From NCBI GenBank assembly GCA_030590715.1, contig JAUVCU010000089.1, positions 1-6,611 on the forward strand: 6,611 bases of DNA. The letters run 5' to 3'. The notes beneath the pieces were generated by a model. That model was not told the DNA's origin. It was given only the letters and a program-made list of their open reading frames with translations, and ran no database searches. The stretch's first letter is position 1. The number at the start of each line of letters is the position of its first letter. Source of the stretch: Lentisphaeria bacterium (GTDB lineage: Bacteria > Verrucomicrobiota > Lentisphaeria > Victivallales > JAUVCU01). Positions 5,641-6,611 of this stretch are shown here, in pieces. The position numbers and the translations under genes were made by a program.

Positions 5641-5812
5641 AAAAGGTGGAACCAATGAGCATCGAACAAATACATAATATCCTGGCTGAAAAACACGCAC
5701 AATTTGTAGAAACGGATCATTGCCACGAAAAACAGAACAGATAGTAACCGACTTTATTCTTGAAAATGAGGAACAGCTTCTTGAGATCAAAGAGCTGCAA
5801 TCTTTATCCTGA
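5641..5812 (+). pseudogene. Small plus-strand gene interrupted by a one-base frame change
   Basis: An ATG at 5655 follows GGTGG (5645-5649) by 5 nt. It opens MSIEQIHNILAEKHAQFVET and reads 29 codons to a TAG at 5742. Shifting to the -1 frame at the A5 run (5728-5732) continues as TEQIVTDFILENEEQLLEIKE and onward to a TGA at 5810, giving 52 residues in all. Both halves look like one hydrophilic, helix-forming protein rich in Glu, Gln, Ile and Leu. No family is recognised. A plus-strand terminator follows about 110 nt later, consistent with a plus-strand transcript. It could be a decayed gene, a sequencing error in the A run, or a slippage site, although the run is not a canonical -1 heptamer. 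The antisense frame over the same bases (5530-5838) is Ser/Cys-rich and looks like a shadow. Confidence 0.4.
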
Positions 5813-5838
5813 CAAGTAGAGTCGTTGTTTTTTAACAT

Positions 5839-5940
5839 AAAAGGGTCTTCTCAATACTACGACAACGAGTTCGCGTGACTTTACACAGCACACCTCTGTT
5901 TGTGGATTCTTTATAGGATAGTCACCCTTTTTTTTGTTTT
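5839..5940 (+). terminator. Plus-strand terminator-like structure with T8 tract
   Basis: GTGACT (5875-5880) pairs with AGTCAC (5920-5925), enclosing a 39-nt stretch with smaller hairpins such as CACA/TGTG. Then come CC and a run of eight T, a G and four more T (5928-5940). Alternatively AAAAGGGT (5839-5846) pairs with ACCCTTTT (5924-5931) as an outer stem. The T run after the 3' arm fits termination of plus-strand transcription from the small gene upstream. The large loop is unusual for a simple terminator. Confidence 0.5.
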
Positions 5941-6147
5941 GTAATCATACAAAGCAAGCTCTTCTTATTTTCTATTTATGAACTTAATATCCCTAAAAGT
6001 AAAGCATCTTCCGAAGACCATTTCATAAAGACAAGATGTTGTTATAACCATTTCTTTATTTCTCAGAAATTCCTAGTGGCTGAGGCTGTATTTTCCAGCT
6101 GTGGCGGATAGTTTAAACACTATGAACAATGAAAAAAGGAGCACAGA
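5941..6147 (+). promoter_or_regulatory. asnS upstream region and leader
   Basis: No gene is seen in these 207 nt. A weak promoter candidate is TTTCAT with TATAAC (5 of 6), 16 nt apart, near 6024-6051, placing the start about 90 nt before asnS. A short inverted repeat TCTTC-C-GAAGA lies at 6007-6017. A GCTG/CAGC hairpin lies near 6084-6099, and ATAGT-TTAAAC-ACTAT (6108-6123) forms a 5-bp stem just before the AAGGAG site (6136-6141). A T-box was looked for and its conserved TGGNACCGCG-type sequence is absent. Confidence 0.35.
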
Positions 6148-6611
6148 ATGAAACGGGATTTGATAAAAAATTTACTTAATACAGAACTGTTCGACGTTGA
6201 TGTAACGATTGCCGGATGGGTGAGAACACGTCGCGACTCGAAAGGCGGATTCTCATTTGTTGAACTCAATGACGGATCGTCATTTTCAAATATTCAGATC
6301 ATCGCAGGAAATAATCTGGAAAACTATGAAACGGACGTCCAGCGACTTTACCCGGGATGTTCTATCAAAGTAACGGGAAAACTTATTGAATCTCAAGGGA
6401 AACAGAAAGTAGAGATCCAGGCAGCGTCATTGAAGTTGCTCGGAAGCTGCGATCCCACAGAGTATCCATTAGGCAAACAGAGGATATCTCTTGAAAAGCT
6501 TCGTGAAGTTGCACATCTGCGCCCCCGCACCAATTCGTTCGGTGCAGTTGCAAGACTGAGAAACGAGCTTGCCAAGGCGACTCACGACTTCTTCCAGAAC
6601 GAAGACTTCCT
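6148..6611 (+). CDS. asnS: Asparaginyl-tRNA synthetase (3' end outside window)
   Basis: This class IIb aminoacyl-tRNA synthetase charges tRNA-Asn with asparagine in the cytoplasm. The 154 visible residues cover the N-terminal OB-fold anticodon-binding domain (about 17-100), including IAGWVRTRRDSKGG (21-34) and FVELNDGSSFSNIQ (37-50). They also cover the linker YPLGKQRISLEKLREVAHLRPRTN (106-129) and the start of the catalytic domain, FGAVARLRNEL (131-141). The AHLRPRTNSFGAV wording favours AsnRS over AspRS and LysRS. The class II motifs lie beyond the edge. The ATG has AAGGAG six nt upstream. The gene runs divergently from murA, 733 nt away. Its presence suggests direct tRNA-Asn charging, although a GatCAB route could coexist. 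Confidence 0.96.
   Translation, partial: MKRDLIKNLLNTELFDVDVTIAGWVRTRRDSKGGFSFVELNDGSSFSNIQIIAGNNLENYETDVQRLYPGCSIKVTGKLIESQGKQKVEIQAASLKLLGSCDPTEYPLGKQRISLEKLREVAHLRPRTNSFGAVARLRNELAKATHDFFQNEDF

Noticed and set aside
5727..5733. Canonical -1 programmed frameshift heptamer at the A run
   Set aside because: The phase of the five A residues does not give the X-XXY-YYZ pattern in the starting frame, so programmed slippage is not supported by the motif alone.
5530..5838. Minus-strand 102-codon reading frame upstream of murA
   Set aside because: It is rich in Ser, Cys and Phe, has no family signature and only a poor GAGAAG site, and its N-terminal half is the antisense of the better-supported plus-strand frame. 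The last 33 codons (from the ATG at 5631) look more protein-like but lack a ribosome binding site.
5941..6147. T-box riboswitch before asnS
   Set aside because: The conserved antiterminator sequence and a terminator stem with T run just before asnS are missing.
6393..6575. Minus-strand 60-codon frame within asnS
   Set aside because: It is antisense to the conserved asnS linker region; shadow.

Overview
This window is AT-rich bacterial chromosome (roughly 40% GC by eye). It holds core housekeeping genes, nearly all on the minus strand. No CRISPR array, tRNA, rRNA, insertion sequence or prophage gene was seen. Two features recall the PVC group (Chlamydiae, Verrucomicrobia, Lentisphaerae): an alpha ribosomal operon with no rpsD between rpsK and rpoA, and a MurA with Asp in place of the catalytic Cys. 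Neither is exclusive to that group (Bacteroidetes MurA also carries Asp), so the lineage is a weak inference.

Minus strand, in transcription order. murA (5414 to 4137) makes the first committed peptidoglycan precursor. It is followed by a UPF0102/YraN nuclease-fold protein that starts at TTG (4081 to 3671), then by an unrecognised 86-residue two-CxxC zinc-ribbon protein (3597 to 3337). A 226-nt gap follows, holding a weak hairpin at the zinc-ribbon stop codon, a long 68-nt hairpin followed by a U-rich run, and two competing promoter candidates. Next comes the compact alpha operon rpmJ-rpsM-rpsK-rpoA-rplQ (3110 to 580), ending in a clear intrinsic terminator (523-548). Beyond it, an SDR/FabG-like oxidoreductase (432 to 1) with its own candidate promoter runs off the left edge.

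Plus strand. asnS (asparaginyl-tRNA synthetase) starts at 6148 and runs off the right edge. Between divergent murA and asnS lie 733 nt (5415-6147). They contain a short plus-strand reading frame with a good ribosome binding site that is broken by a one-base frame change at 5728-5732, a likely plus-strand terminator ending in T8 at 5928-5935, and the asnS leader.

The most interesting points are the long hairpin before rpmJ (its G-U pairs point to a minus-strand RNA), the Cys-to-Asp MurA predicted to be insensitive to fosfomycin, the frameshifted small gene between murA and asnS, and the alpha operon lacking rpsD, the gene for the S4 repressor known from E. coli. Nothing here amounts to a clearly new multi-gene system.
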